Shown here: positions 1 to 7,708 of the stretch, one piece after another | Position numbering within the stretch: the first letter of the stretch is position 1 | Layout of the letters: every line of letters starts with the position of its first letter | Assembly (NCBI RefSeq): GCF_001598455.1 | Contig: NZ_BCYZ01000026.1 | Location: 1-54,648 of the forward strand | Direction of reading: 5' to 3' | Length of the DNA: 54,648 nt | Source: Sphingomonas pruni NBRC 15498 | GTDB lineage: Bacteria > Pseudomonadota > Alphaproteobacteria > Sphingomonadales > Sphingomonadaceae | Notes under the pieces: generated by a model | The model's database searches: none | The model's input: only the letters and a program-made list of their open reading frames with translations | What the model was told of the DNA's origin: nothing | Program-made: the position numbers and the translations under genes

Positions 1-1
1 C

Positions 2-229
2 GCAGTCGGCGGGCTTGGCGCGCATGTCCTGACGCTTGCCAGCGACACCGGGCTGATCGATGCGGGCCTCAAGCTCCGCACCATGCGCCTGCCCGACCTC
101 TTCCAGGATCAGGACAAGCCCGAAGCCCAATATGCCCAGGCCGGGCTAGATGCCGACGCCATCGTCGATACCGCGCTCAAGGCCCTGCGCTATAACGATG
201 CAAATGTGGCGGATGGGGCAAGAGCCTGA
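2..229 (+). CDS. dxs: 1-deoxy-D-xylulose-5-phosphate synthase, C-terminal end (partial)
   Basis: The window opens inside this gene; only the last 75 codons are present. The enzyme condenses pyruvate and glyceraldehyde 3-phosphate, with thiamine diphosphate, in the first step of the cytoplasmic MEP isoprenoid pathway. The visible part is the end of the transketolase C-terminal domain, with the run GGLGAHVL followed by [10 protein letters not shown] and a Q-A-GLDA-I helix typical of Dxs C-termini. The stop is TGA at 227-229. The start of the next gene overlaps its last codons. In alphaproteobacteria dxs is often close to tlyA, and tlyA is found here two genes downstream, which supports the call. 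Confidence 0.85.
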   Translation, partial: AVGGLGAHVLTLASDTGLIDAGLKLRTMRLPDLFQDQDKPEAQYAQAGLDADAIVDTALKALRYNDANVADGARA

Positions 230-986
230 CACGAAAATAGATTTCGGCAAGCTCAACGCTGCCGAACGCACGGCATTGAGTCTGCTCGCCCAAGGACATA
301 CGGCCAAGAGCATCGCCAACCTGACAGATCGCAGCGTCGCCGCGGTCAATGAACGCCTGCGCGAGGCACGGCGCAAGACCGGCGTAGGCAGCAGCCGCGA
401 ACTCGCTAGATTGTTTGTCGCACAAGAAAATCGTGACGAACTTATCGAGGTGGCGCCGGCGCGTGCCATGGATCCAGACTCCCTTCCACCGGCCGCTTTT
501 GGCCGACGCTGGAAAGGATTTGCCCTGATGTCCGTCTCTCTCGCCGCTGCGATCGCCGCCATCGTCTTGATCGCGCAATCTCCGCCGCAGACTGCGCCAG
601 CCATCAATGACGGCGATCCCGATTCCGCGGCGATGTCCAACGCGCCCACCCCACGTCAGCTTCACGACCGCGTCATGGCTGAGAAGCGTGATGAATCCGG
701 GGCACCTGGCGTCGAGGCTGCGTTGGACAAATGGTTTGTCGAGACGCCCGATGTTACTGGCGTTGCGCGGGTCAGCCGCATTCGCTGCGGCGACACGACC
801 TGCGAGATCGTCGGAACGCTCCCGCGCACGTCGAGCGAAAAACAAATCAACGGTGCGATGCAGCGCATGCAGGGCAAATCGTTTACCGACGCCGTCGCCG
901 CATTGGGACTGAAATCGGAAAGCGCTGCTTTCGGCGCGAGCAGAAGCGGCGAGGGCAGCTTTGCGATGTTCGTCGCGCGTAAATGA
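213..986 (+). CDS. Membrane-anchored LuxR-type helix-turn-helix protein
   Basis: Predicted 257-residue protein with an N-terminal LuxR/sigma-region-4-like DNA-binding domain at about residues 13-68 ([20 protein letters not shown], then an R-S-V-A-A-V-N recognition helix). A linker and one transmembrane helix at about 101-122 follow, then a roughly 130-residue domain likely to lie in the periplasm. That domain has a CGDTTC pair that could form a disulfide. The layout suggests a one-component regulator that reads an envelope signal and binds DNA at the membrane. Three in-frame ATGs lie at 198, 204 and 213. I chose 213 because the conserved HTH starts soon after it, but a strong ribosome site is absent and the start is uncertain. 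It overlaps the end of dxs. The ligand and targets are unknown. Confidence 0.7.
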   Translation: MGQEPDTKIDFGKLNAAERTALSLLAQGHTAKSIANLTDRSVAAVNERLREARRKTGVGSSRELARLFVAQENRDELIEVAPARAMDPDSLPPAAFGRRWKGFALMSVSLAAAIAAIVLIAQSPPQTAPAINDGDPDSAAMSNAPTPRQLHDRVMAEKRDESGAPGVEAALDKWFVETPDVTGVARVSRIRCGDTTCEIVGTLPRTSSEKQINGAMQRMQGKSFTDAVAALGLKSESAAFGASRSGEGSFAMFVARK

Positions 987-1022
987 TTGGAGCTAGGCAG
1001 CAACCGAGCTCCGGCGCGACGA

Positions 1023-1697
1023 TCACTTGTGCAGATAATATTCCTGCGCAGCGTCGGTCGCGTTGATCGCCAGGATCGACTTGGCCTCGCCGGGGCGCAA
1101 GGGATGGCCTGACCGATCGGCCGACGCAGCGATCACGCGATCAAGCAGGCGGCGCCCTTCTTCCCACCAGCCGATTCCGCTGGCGGCGTTGAGATGTCCT
1201 TGCGCTCCGGCATCGACGAAATGGCTGCCCCAGAATGAGGCCATGCCGCGCGCGCGTCCGATATCGATCCACGGATCGTCGGTCGATGCCACCAGGATCG
1301 AGGGGAAAGGAAGCGCCTTGCGCGGTGTCGGCGCGAAACCCTTGAGTTCCTGCGCGGTGTCGGGCCGGTCGGGATCAGCTGGGGCGACGAGCAGCGCGCC
1401 GGCAACCGGCCAGCCATAAGGTTGCGGACTCATCTCCGCCCACCAGGCAATCGCGAGACAGCCCAGCGAATGCGCGGCGAAGATCACCGGCGCCTTTGCC
1501 GCGCGCACCGCCTGGTCGATCTTGGTCACCCAGGCATTGCGATGCGGCTGATCCCACATGCCGAGTTCGATGCGATGCGTGTCGGGGCGCGATGTCTCCC
1601 ACAGGCTCTGCCAATGCGAGGGCCCTGAGCCGCCCAGCCCGGGAACGGTTAGGATGGTCGGAAGCGTGCCGTCGGGATGCGTAAACAGTCCCATCAT
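1023..1697 (-). CDS. RBBP9/YdeN-family alpha/beta hydrolase
   Basis: A 224-residue single-domain serine hydrolase, normal in length for the RBBP9/YdeN family of cytoplasmic esterases. The nucleophile elbow reads AHSLGC in place of the classical GxSxG. The acid is probably the Asp of STDDPWI and the base the His of GAQGHLN, both in the expected order. The N-terminus has the LTVPGLGGSGPSHWQ strand-loop typical of the family. Two ATGs, at 1697 and 1694, follow a GGGAG stretch, so the exact start may differ by one codon. The gene is divergent from tlyA. The substrate is not predictable. Confidence 0.8.
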   Translation of the reverse strand: MMGLFTHPDGTLPTILTVPGLGGSGPSHWQSLWETSRPDTHRIELGMWDQPHRNAWVTKIDQAVRAAKAPVIFAAHSLGCLAIAWWAEMSPQPYGWPVAGALLVAPADPDRPDTAQELKGFAPTPRKALPFPSILVASTDDPWIDIGRARGMASFWGSHFVDAGAQGHLNAASGIGWWEEGRRLLDRVIAASADRSGHPLRPGEAKSILAINATDAAQEYYLHK

Positions 1698-1715
1698 TTC
1701 TCTCCCACAACGGGT

Positions 1716-1777
1716 GGGAAGAAGGCGGCGTGGGCGCTCTAGGGGGACGACCGCGCAGCTTGTCTCGCCTTCTTCCC
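1716..1777. repeat. Perfect 12-bp inverted repeat between divergent genes
   Basis: GGGAAGAAGGCG at 1716-1727 is matched by its reverse complement at 1766-1777, leaving a 38-base spacer. It sits just upstream of the esterase gene and about 100 bases before tlyA. It could be a regulatory palindrome, a hairpin or the ends of a small miniature element; the sequence alone does not decide. Confidence 0.55.
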
Positions 1778-1874
1778 AACGGCCAATCTAATTCCTAGTT
1801 TCTTGATGGGAATATATCCTGCGTTCAATTGCCGCCGGATTGCGACAGACAGAAATCGCGGTCATGGGAGGACC

Positions 1875-2615
1875 ATGGCAAAGCTTCGCGCCGACCAGCT
1901 CATCACCGACCGCGGCCTCGCGGAGAGCCGAACGCGCGCGCAAGCGCTGATCATGGCGGGACTGGCGTTCGCCGGCGACAAGCGAATCGACAAGCCGGGG
2001 CAGATGCTTGCCGAGGATGCCGCGATCGAGGTGAAGGGGCGCGACCACCCTTGGGTGTCACGCGGCGGGATCAAGCTGGCGCATGCGCTCGACCATGCCG
2101 GTTGGGACGTCACCGGGGCGGTCGCGATCGACGTCGGCTCGTCGACCGGCGGGTTCACCGACGTGCTGCTGTCGAAGGGCGCAGCGCGGGTCTATGCGGT
2201 CGATAGCGGGACCAACCAGCTCGCCTGGAAACTCCGGCAGGACGAGCGCGTCGTCGTCCACGAACAGACCAGCGCACGCATCCTGACCGACGCGCACATT
2301 CCCGAGCCGGTCGACCTGATCGTCTGCGATGCAAGCTTCATCGGCCTGGCCAAGGTGCTCGAAGTGCCGCTACGCTTCGCGAAACCGCGCGCGCGGCTGG
2401 CGGCGCTGATCAAGCCGCAGTTCGAGGCGGGGCGAGGAGAAGTCGGCAAGGGCGGGGTGGTGCGGGATCCGGCAGTCCATCAACGGGTATGCGACGAGGT
2501 CGCGGCATGGCTGACTGCGAGCGGGTGGGTCGTCGAGGATATTGTCCAGAGTCCGATCACCGGGCCCGAGGGGAATATAGAATTCGTGATTCTGGCGCAC
2601 TCCCCCAAGTTGTAA
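1875..2615 (+). CDS. tlyA: TlyA-family rRNA (cytidine-2'-O)-methyltransferase
   Basis: A 246-residue protein with an N-terminal S4 RNA-binding domain (about residues 3-60: RADQLITDRGLAESRTRAQA) and a C-terminal FtsJ/RrmJ-like SAM methyltransferase. The SAM-binding motif is DVGSSTGGFTDVLL, followed by the VDSGTNQL and CDASFIGL strands. The family 2'-O-methylates ribosomal RNA cytidines and is often called a haemolysin for historical reasons. The start at 1875 is well supported by GGGAGGA at 1866-1872. The reading frame stays open to 1803, but that part has no family similarity. A palindromic repeat begins right after the stop. Confidence 0.92.
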   Translation: MAKLRADQLITDRGLAESRTRAQALIMAGLAFAGDKRIDKPGQMLAEDAAIEVKGRDHPWVSRGGIKLAHALDHAGWDVTGAVAIDVGSSTGGFTDVLLSKGAARVYAVDSGTNQLAWKLRQDERVVVHEQTSARILTDAHIPEPVDLIVCDASFIGLAKVLEVPLRFAKPRARLAALIKPQFEAGRGEVGKGGVVRDPAVHQRVCDEVAAWLTASGWVVEDIVQSPITGPEGNIEFVILAHSPKL

Positions 2616-2716
2616 CAGACCCTCACCGTTCCCACCGCCTGGGGCGGCGGGCCCCTTCCCTCTCCCGCATGCGGGAGAGGGAGGGAGGCGCGAAGCGCCG
2701 GAAGGGTAAGGGTCTG
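2616..2716. repeat. Intergenic palindromic element, REP-like
   Basis: A nested inverted repeat starts immediately after the tlyA stop codon. The outer arms are CAGACCCT at the left and AGGGTCTG at the right. The inner arms are CCCTCTCCCGC and GCGGGAGAGGG. A related sequence with the core CCCTCTCCCATTGGGAGAGGG is found at the right end of the window. It may also help end transcription of tlyA. Confidence 0.75.
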
Positions 2717-2875
2717 TTCGTAGTTCGTGCGACCGTCATTTCTTCCCGACGGCAGCCCGCCGCTTGACTCCGTCCCTTTCGAAGACTGGCCATCTGCTAC
2801 ATCGCCGCTTGTCATCATGCTGCGTCGCGGCAACACTGAGCGAACGCGCATGTCAGGCGCGCAAGAGGATTGCTG

Positions 2876-3427
2876 ATGGAAATCGCGACCAAGGAACAAT
2901 TGCGCGGGGCGTTCCTGCGTTGGGCGGTAGTGACCGTGCCGCTGATCCTGCTGCTGGGCTTCGCCTCCAGCCGGATCGCACCCGCCGGAGCGGAGAATCG
3001 CTGGTATGCGGCGCTGGTCCGCCCCGGAATTACGCCGCCGGATTGGGTGTTTCCGGTCGCGTGGAGCGCGCTCTACATCATGATGGGGTTGGCGCTGGCG
3101 ATGATCATTCACGCGCGCGGATCGCGCTTGCGAGCTCTCGCGATCGTGTTGTTCGCGCTCCAATTGGTGCTCAACCTCGCCTGGTCGCCGTTGTTCTTCG
3201 GGATGCATCAAGTCTGGCCCGCGCTGATCTTGCTGGTCGCGATCTTCGTTGCCGCGCTGGCGACGACACTGGCGTTCGGCCGGATTCGCAGCGCGGCGGC
3301 GTGGCTGATGGTGCCGTATCTGGCCTGGCTGTGCTTCGCCGGCTTGCTCAATTGGCAGGTCGGGAAGCTCAATCCCAACGCATCGACGCTTGTACCGTCG
3401 TCGGCGAGCGCCCAGATGAGCTTCTGA
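2876..3427 (+). CDS. tspO: TspO/MBR-family membrane protein
   Basis: A 183-residue integral membrane protein of the tryptophan-rich sensory protein / peripheral benzodiazepine receptor family, with five predicted transmembrane helices. Conserved elements are NRWYAALVRPGITPPDWVFP, the helix-2 run WSALYIMMG, and NLAWSPLFFG in the middle. The family binds tetrapyrroles and, in related bacteria, helps control stress and pigment genes. This protein has about 20 more residues than the shortest homologues, mostly at the N-terminus. ATG at 2876 is preferred because AAGAGGA lies six bases upstream; a TTG in frame at 2870 is the alternative. ubiK follows after 23 bases. Confidence 0.9.
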   Translation: MEIATKEQLRGAFLRWAVVTVPLILLLGFASSRIAPAGAENRWYAALVRPGITPPDWVFPVAWSALYIMMGLALAMIIHARGSRLRALAIVLFALQLVLNLAWSPLFFGMHQVWPALILLVAIFVAALATTLAFGRIRSAAAWLMVPYLAWLCFAGLLNWQVGKLNPNASTLVPSSASAQMSF

Positions 3428-3450
3428 TCAAGTATTACGGGATACCAGAC

Positions 3451-3717
3451 ATGCAATCCGAGAACCGGATGTTCGACGACCTCGTCAAGTTCGTGAACGG
3501 CGCTGCCGGCACGCTGGCGGGCATGGGCCGCGAGGCCGAAGCCGCGACGCGCGAGCGCGCCAAGCAATGGATCGGCGGGCTCGACTTCGTCAGCCGTGAC
3601 GAATTCGAGGCGGTGAAGGCGATGGCCGCCGCCGCGCGTGATGAGGCGGATGCGCTGAAGGCGCGTCTCGACGCGCTGGAGGCGAAGGCCGCAAAGCCGA
3701 AATCCACAAAGCCCTGA
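3451..3717 (+). CDS. ubiK: UbiK/YqiC-type accessory factor (BMFP domain)
   Basis: A small 88-residue protein with the BMFP-domain layout. A short amphipathic N-terminal segment (FDDLVKFVN) is followed by LDFVSRDEFEAVK and a C-terminal coiled coil ALKARLDALEAK that ends in a Lys/Ala-rich tail. UbiK proteins form trimers and assist ubiquinone synthesis complexes at the membrane, mostly under aerobic conditions. Size and motif order match the family. It probably shares a transcript with tspO, 23 bases upstream. Confidence 0.85.
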   Translation: MQSENRMFDDLVKFVNGAAGTLAGMGREAEAATRERAKQWIGGLDFVSRDEFEAVKAMAAAARDEADALKARLDALEAKAAKPKSTKP

Positions 3718-3815
3718 ACCGATTTTCCACAGCTTTCTCCACGATCTCCCACGATCCCGTTGCGTGTCCCGGCCGCAACGGGCAGATTCGCATGAGATGA
3801 CCAGCGAGACCCACG

Positions 3816-4319
3816 ATGCTCGATGAGAGCGATTTCCAGCGCGAGGACGCGGCGCCGATCGATATGATCGAGAGCTATTACGCCGCGCATGGCTGGGACC
3901 ATCAGCGCCACGACGACGAAGTCGTTGCGACGGTCAAGGGCAGCTGGACCGAATATGAACTGCGCGCGCTGTGGCGGGAGGAGGATTGCGTGCTGCAGTT
4001 CCTCGCTTTTCCCGACATCCGCGTGCCCGACGACCGCCGCGTCGCGATCTATGAAGCGATCGGATTGATCAACGAGCAATTGTGGATCGGTCATTTCGAA
4101 TTGTGGTCGTCGAGCGGGATCGTGCTCTATCGCCATGCCGCGATGATCGACGGCACCGATGGTGGGACGCTGACCCTGGAGGGCGCCGAATTGCTGATCG
4201 AATCGGCGATTGACGAGTGCGAACGCTTCTATCCGGTTTTCCAGTTCGTCCTGTGGGGCGGCAAGACACCGAAGGAGGCGCTGGCCGCGTCGCTGACGGA
4301 GACGCAGGGCGAGGCGTGA
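3816..4319 (+). CDS. YbjN-domain protein
   Basis: A 167-residue soluble protein that is a single YbjN domain. Typical elements are DMIESYYAAHGW at the N-terminus, LQFLAFPDIRVP in the middle strand, and AINEQL-like LINEQLWIGHFELW. YbjN proteins have a type III secretion chaperone-like fold and are linked to stress and motility in Escherichia coli, but the molecular role is not settled. The last four bases (GTGA) overlap the GTG start of proC, so the two are translationally coupled. This YbjN-proC pairing is, to my knowledge, common in sphingomonads. Confidence 0.85.
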   Translation: MLDESDFQREDAAPIDMIESYYAAHGWDHQRHDDEVVATVKGSWTEYELRALWREEDCVLQFLAFPDIRVPDDRRVAIYEAIGLINEQLWIGHFELWSSSGIVLYRHAAMIDGTDGGTLTLEGAELLIESAIDECERFYPVFQFVLWGGKTPKEALAASLTETQGEA

Positions 4320-5134
4320 GCGTGGCGGTCGCGGTTCCACGTCGGCTGTGGCTGATCGGTTGCGGCAATATGGGCGGCGCGATGCTGTCGCGCTGGATTG
4401 AGAGCGGCGTGGTGCGGGGCGACACGGTCGACGTGGTCAACCGTCACGACCGCGATCTTCCCGCTGGCGTGCGCCAGGCGCGCGCTTTGCCCGACGACCC
4501 GCCCCCCGACGCAGTCATGCTGGCTATGAAGCCGCAACAACTCGACGAGATCGTCACTGCTTATGGCGAGCGTATCTCCCAAGCGCCGGTGCTGATCTCG
4601 ATCCTCGCGGGGGTCGAGGAAGCGACGCTCGCCGAACGCTTTCCCGGCCCCGCGATCATTCGCGCGATGCCGAACCTGCCCGTCGCGCTCGGCAAGGGTG
4701 TCGTGGCGCTTTATGCCGATGGCGCGCCGCAATCCGCCAGGGATGCTGTCGCGGCGTTGATGGCGCCGCTCGGGCTCGTCGAATGGACCCGGGATGAGGC
4801 GATGTTCGGCGCGGTCGGCACGCTCGAAGGCTGCGGGCCGGCGTTCCTGTTCCGCTTCATCGATGCGCTGGCGAAGGCGGGCGAAGCGCTCAATATGCCT
4901 GCCGATCAGGCCGCGCGGCTGGCGCTGGCGACGGTCGACGGAGCGGCATCGATGGCAGCCGCCTCGGATGCGACTCCCGCGATCCTAGCCGACCGCGTCG
5001 CCAGTCCGGGCGGTTCGACGCGTCAGGGATTGAACGTCCTCGACCGTGACGACGGGTTGATCAAGCTGATGACCGAGACGCTGGAAGCCGCTGAACGCCG
5101 CGGTCGAGAGATGGCCGCCGCCGCCAAGCGCTGA
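4316..5134 (+). CDS. proC: Pyrroline-5-carboxylate reductase
   Basis: The last step of proline synthesis: NAD(P)H-dependent reduction of 1-pyrroline-5-carboxylate in the cytoplasm. The 272-residue length is normal. The N-terminal Rossmann fold shows LIGCGNMGGAMLSRW, then AMKPQQLDEIV. The C-terminal dimerisation domain has TLEGCGPAFLFRFIDAL and the signature VASPGGSTRQGLNVLD. The chosen start is GTG at 4316, overlapping the stop of the YbjN gene by four bases; a second GTG lies at 4322. The longer open frame upstream lies inside the YbjN gene and is not part of this protein. The gene converges on the MarR gene. Confidence 0.95.
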   Translation: MSVAVAVPRRLWLIGCGNMGGAMLSRWIESGVVRGDTVDVVNRHDRDLPAGVRQARALPDDPPPDAVMLAMKPQQLDEIVTAYGERISQAPVLISILAGVEEATLAERFPGPAIIRAMPNLPVALGKGVVALYADGAPQSARDAVAALMAPLGLVEWTRDEAMFGAVGTLEGCGPAFLFRFIDALAKAGEALNMPADQAARLALATVDGAASMAAASDATPAILADRVASPGGSTRQGLNVLDRDDGLIKLMTETLEAAERRGREMAAAAKR

Positions 5135-5150
5135 TTCGGCGCCGGCCTGG

Positions 5151-5666
5151 TTAGCGGCGTTGCCCCGGCGGCACCGAATTCTCGCGCCAGACATGCACCC
5201 GCTCCCGCTCCGCCGGCGGGATCAGCCCTTCGAGTACTGCCCAAAAGCCGGTCACCGCTTGCTGGCCCGCGGCGCTATAGGCGCGCGCGATGATGTCGCG
5301 GGCATGGTTGAACAACTCGCTGTCGAGATCGTAGCCCGAGTCGGTCAGCCGCAGCAGCCGCTGCCGCCGGTCGCGATCGCCCACTCGCGTTTCGACTAAC
5401 TGGCGTTGCTCGAGTTCGGTCAGCACGCGTCCGAGCGATTGCTTTGTGACGCCCAGGATCGACAGCAATTCGCTGACCGAAATGTCGGGATGACGGCCGA
5501 TGAAATAGAGCGCGCGATGATGCGCGCGGCCCATTCCGCGCTCGCCCAGATTCTGGTCAACCGCCTTGGTCAGCCGGCTATAGGCGAAAAAGAGCATTTC
5601 AGATCCTCGGCGAATTTCGGATTCGCGGAGGAATTGGGCCGAAGCGGCTGGTGTTGGGGCAGTCAT
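5151..5666 (-). CDS. MarR-family transcriptional regulator
   Basis: A winged-helix regulator of about 171 residues. The DNA-binding part reads DISVSELLSILGVTKQSLGR (helix-turn-helix) followed by the wing VGDRDRRQRLLRLTDSG, which contains the conserved DxRxRR-like turn. A dimerisation helix pair flanks it. ATG at 5666 is used; an upstream GTG at 5687 would add seven residues. It is transcribed divergently from ilvE with under 80 bases between them, so it may control ilvE, itself or both. No clear operator was recognised. The ligand is unknown. Confidence 0.88.
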   Translation of the reverse strand: MTAPTPAASAQFLRESEIRRGSEMLFFAYSRLTKAVDQNLGERGMGRAHHRALYFIGRHPDISVSELLSILGVTKQSLGRVLTELEQRQLVETRVGDRDRRQRLLRLTDSGYDLDSELFNHARDIIARAYSAAGQQAVTGFWAVLEGLIPPAERERVHVWRENSVPPGQRR

Positions 5667-5706
5667 GTTGACCGGTTTTGCCACCACGATTAAACCACGG
5701 CAAGCC

Positions 5707-5736
5707 TTGGACGCGCACGATTTGTCGCGCTATGGC
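5707..5736 (+). promoter_or_regulatory. Possible ilvE promoter
   Basis: TTGGAC at 5707-5712 and TATGGC at 5731-5736 are 18 bases apart. The start codon at 5745 is only eight bases past the putative -10 and has no visible Shine-Dalgarno sequence, so a leaderless mRNA is possible. This is inferred from spacing only. Confidence 0.35.
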
Positions 5737-5744
5737 CAATCGTC

Positions 5745-6836
5745 ATGAATATCGCCGCGCATTTTCCGCTCAACGCCACCGCGTCACCCACCCCGCATGA
5801 GGTCCGCGCCGAAAAGCTCGTCAATCCGGGTTTTGGCCGCGTGTTCACCGATCATATGGCGATCGCGCATTATAGCGACGAAAAGGGCTGGCACGATCTC
5901 GCCATCGCGCCGCGCCAGCCGCTGACGGTCGATCCCGCCTGCGCCGTGCTCCACTACGCGCAGGAGATTTTCGAAGGTCTCAAGGCCTATCGTGGCGCGG
6001 ACGGTAGCATCACCATGTTCCGGCCCGAAGCGAATGCCCGCCGCTTCCGCAAGTCGGCCGAGCGCCTGGCGATGCCGTTATTGCCCGAGGAATTGTTCGT
6101 CGAATCGTGCCGCGCTTTGGTCAGTGCGGAGCGCGACTGGATCCCGACCAGTGAGGGCGGATCGCTCTATCTGCGCCCGTTCATGATCGCCAGCGAGACC
6201 TTCCTGGGGGTCAAGCCGTCGTCCGATTATATCTATATGGTGATCGCCTCGTCGGTCGGCGCCTATTTCAAGGGCGGCGCGCCCGCGGTGTCGATCTGGG
6301 CGTCGGAGAATTACACGCGCGCGGCTCCCGGCGGTACCGGCGCGGCCAAGTGCGGCGGCAATTACGCCGCCAGCCTGATCGCGCAGGCCGAGGCGATCAA
6401 GCTGGGCTGCGACCAGGTCGTTTTCCTCGACGCGGTCGAGCGCCGCTATGTCGAAGAACTGGGCGGCATGAACGTGTTCTTCGTGTTCGACGACGGATCG
6501 CTCGCGACCCCGCCGCTCAGCGACACGATCCTGGCAGGCATCACGCGGGATTCGCTGATCACCCTGGCGCGAGACCGCGGCATCACCGTTCGCGAAGAGA
6601 AATATGCGCTCGATCAGTGGCGCGCGGATGCGGCGAGCGGCCGGCTGGTCGAGGCCTTCGCCTGCGGCACCGCGGCGGTGGTCACGCCGATCGGACAGGT
6701 CAAGGCAAGCTCGGGCGACTTCACGATGGGCTCGGGCGGCCCGGGCCAGCTGACCATGTCGTTGCGCGAGTCCCTGGTCGCGATCCAGACCAGCGCGGCG
6801 CCCGATCCTTACGGCTGGCTGGACCGGATCGCATAA
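5745..6836 (+). CDS. ilvE: Branched-chain amino acid aminotransferase
   Basis: A fold-type IV PLP enzyme of 363 residues, the size of the longer (BCAT2-like) bacterial class. It transfers the amino group between glutamate and the keto acids of leucine, isoleucine and valine. The PLP-binding lysine is probably Lys202 in GAAKCGGNYAAS. Other marks are GFGRVFTDHM near the N-terminus, QEIFEGLKAYR, and EELGGMNVFFVF. The cofactor phosphate loop is likely GTAAVVTPIG. It is divergent from the MarR gene and followed by tRNA-Gln. Confidence 0.95.
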   Translation: MNIAAHFPLNATASPTPHEVRAEKLVNPGFGRVFTDHMAIAHYSDEKGWHDLAIAPRQPLTVDPACAVLHYAQEIFEGLKAYRGADGSITMFRPEANARRFRKSAERLAMPLLPEELFVESCRALVSAERDWIPTSEGGSLYLRPFMIASETFLGVKPSSDYIYMVIASSVGAYFKGGAPAVSIWASENYTRAAPGGTGAAKCGGNYAASLIAQAEAIKLGCDQVVFLDAVERRYVEELGGMNVFFVFDDGSLATPPLSDTILAGITRDSLITLARDRGITVREEKYALDQWRADAASGRLVEAFACGTAAVVTPIGQVKASSGDFTMGSGGPGQLTMSLRESLVAIQTSAAPDPYGWLDRIA

Positions 6837-6852
6837 GGGCTTTTTCAGGGCT

Positions 6853-6879
6853 TTGCAGGATCGCGCGCGCCGCTATAAG
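6853..6879 (+). promoter_or_regulatory. Possible promoter of tRNA-Gln
   Basis: TTGCAG at 6853-6858 and TATAAG at 6874-6879 lie about 37 bases before the tRNA. The spacer is 15 bases, shorter than ideal; a CTTTGC read as the -35 gives 17. The segment between ilvE and the tRNA has no other gene. Confidence 0.4.
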
Positions 6880-6915
6880 CGCGCGCTCCCGCCGGGCCAT
6901 ATCGGTCGGGAGTGT

Positions 6916-6990
6916 TGGGGCGTCGCCAAGTGGTAAGGCAGCGGCTTTTGGTGCCGCCATTCGCAGGTTCGAATCCTGCCGCCCCAGCCA
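6916..6990 (+). tRNA. tRNA-Gln (anticodon TTG)
   Basis: A complete cloverleaf can be folded. The acceptor TGGGGCG pairs with CGCCCCA. The anticodon stem GCGGC/GCCGC holds the loop TTTTGGT with anticodon TTG at 6948-6950. The T-arm contains GGTTCGAATCC. The discriminator G at 6987 and an encoded CCA at 6988-6990 finish it. Remnants of an integrase and a conjugation gene follow directly, which marks this tRNA as a past integration site. Confidence 0.95.
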
Positions 6991-7092
6991 ACCGAATCCT
7001 CATGATTCGTTTTGTGCCCACGACTTACGCCCGATTTCGCAAAATTTGAGTTAGACCCAGTTGGACCCAGATCGACCGGGTTTGACGCCTAT

Positions 7093-7115
7093 TCTGCCAC
7101 GATTTCTGACGGATT
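7093..7115. repeat. 23-bp direct repeat, copy 1
   Basis: These 23 bases (first ten TCTGCCACGA, last ten TTCTGACGGATT within the run) recur exactly and in the same orientation at 44384-44406. Here the copy lies between tRNA-Gln and the start of an integrase remnant, so it probably belongs to the leader of a former integrase gene. Confidence 0.8.
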
Positions 7116-7146
7116 ATCGCGAGCGCAGGACCGGCCGGAGTCGGAC

Positions 7147-7293
7147 ATGGCACGCAAGATTGCGCTCACACCTGCATCGGTTGACGCTCTGCAAAAGGGT
7201 TTGCTCGCGGATCTGCTCACACCAGGCCTCACCATCGAAGTGCTCGGATCCAGGTCGCTTGCGGCTAAAGGCAACGGCGCGTGTCTCAAGTAA
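7147..7293 (+). pseudogene. Integrase N-terminal remnant
   Basis: A 48-codon frame beginning MARKIALTPASVDALQKG and continuing LLADLLTPGLTIEVLGS resembles the N-terminus of tyrosine-type site-specific integrases of tRNA-targeting elements in sphingomonads. In those proteins the segment is followed by KRRW-like residues and some 350 more amino acids, including the catalytic Arg-His-Arg-Tyr, all of which are missing here. The frame ends at TAA 7291-7293. Its position and orientation, right behind tRNA-Gln, fit an integrase. Family assignment is from memory of the N-terminal motif and should be tested by a search. Confidence 0.6.
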
Positions 7294-7445
7294 TGGCGTT
7301 CGGCGAGAAGCGCGCTTTGATGGTCTGGCAACGCATCATCCTGCCCGACGGCCGTCCCCTGCAAATGGACGATGTACCGGCTACAGACCCGTCGGGCTGT
7401 GCAACCGTGCCGATTGCGCGGGCCGACCCGATGGGGACGAATTGA
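7293..7445 (+). pseudogene. TrbI/VirB10-like C-terminal fragment
   Basis: A 50-codon frame contains RALMVWQRIILPDGRPLQMD followed by DVPATDPSGCA. This matches the conserved part of TrbI/VirB10 proteins of type IV conjugation systems, where VWxRIIxPDGR and L-x-x-x-PATDxSGYAGL are characteristic. The rest of the domain, including the GLxDxVD region, is lost, and the frame ends at TGA 7443-7445. It joins directly to the integrase remnant, so an internal deletion of a conjugative element is the likely origin. Confidence 0.6.
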
Positions 7446-7554
7446 TCGCGCGTCCTGCGGTGCGCAGAGGCCCGATCAAGGCGTCGTACTCCGCCCCGCA
7501 ATATAGCGGCAATGGCCGCGTATGGCATCCAGGTCAGGCCCCTCAGATTGTTCA

Positions 7555-7586
7555 GATTAAAAAGTATTACTAAAATACTATTAATC
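7555..7586. promoter_or_regulatory. AT-rich palindrome upstream of the GH43-like gene
   Basis: GATTAA at the left and TTAATC at the right enclose AGTAT and ATACT, giving a nested near-perfect palindrome of 32 bases. Its AT content stands out from the surroundings. It lies about 120 bases before the first glycosidase gene and could be an operator for that gene. It is not the same as the 17-bp motif before the two operons downstream. Confidence 0.5.
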
Positions 7587-7708
7587 CTTGGCAGAGCGCT
7601 TAGGATGTCGCTTGGATTCGACGTGTCGGATGGGCGCGTCGCTCGGCTGGAGGGGCGCCGACATACCCGCTGGAATCGACCCTCGATCATTCGTTCAGGA
7701 GGCTCGCA

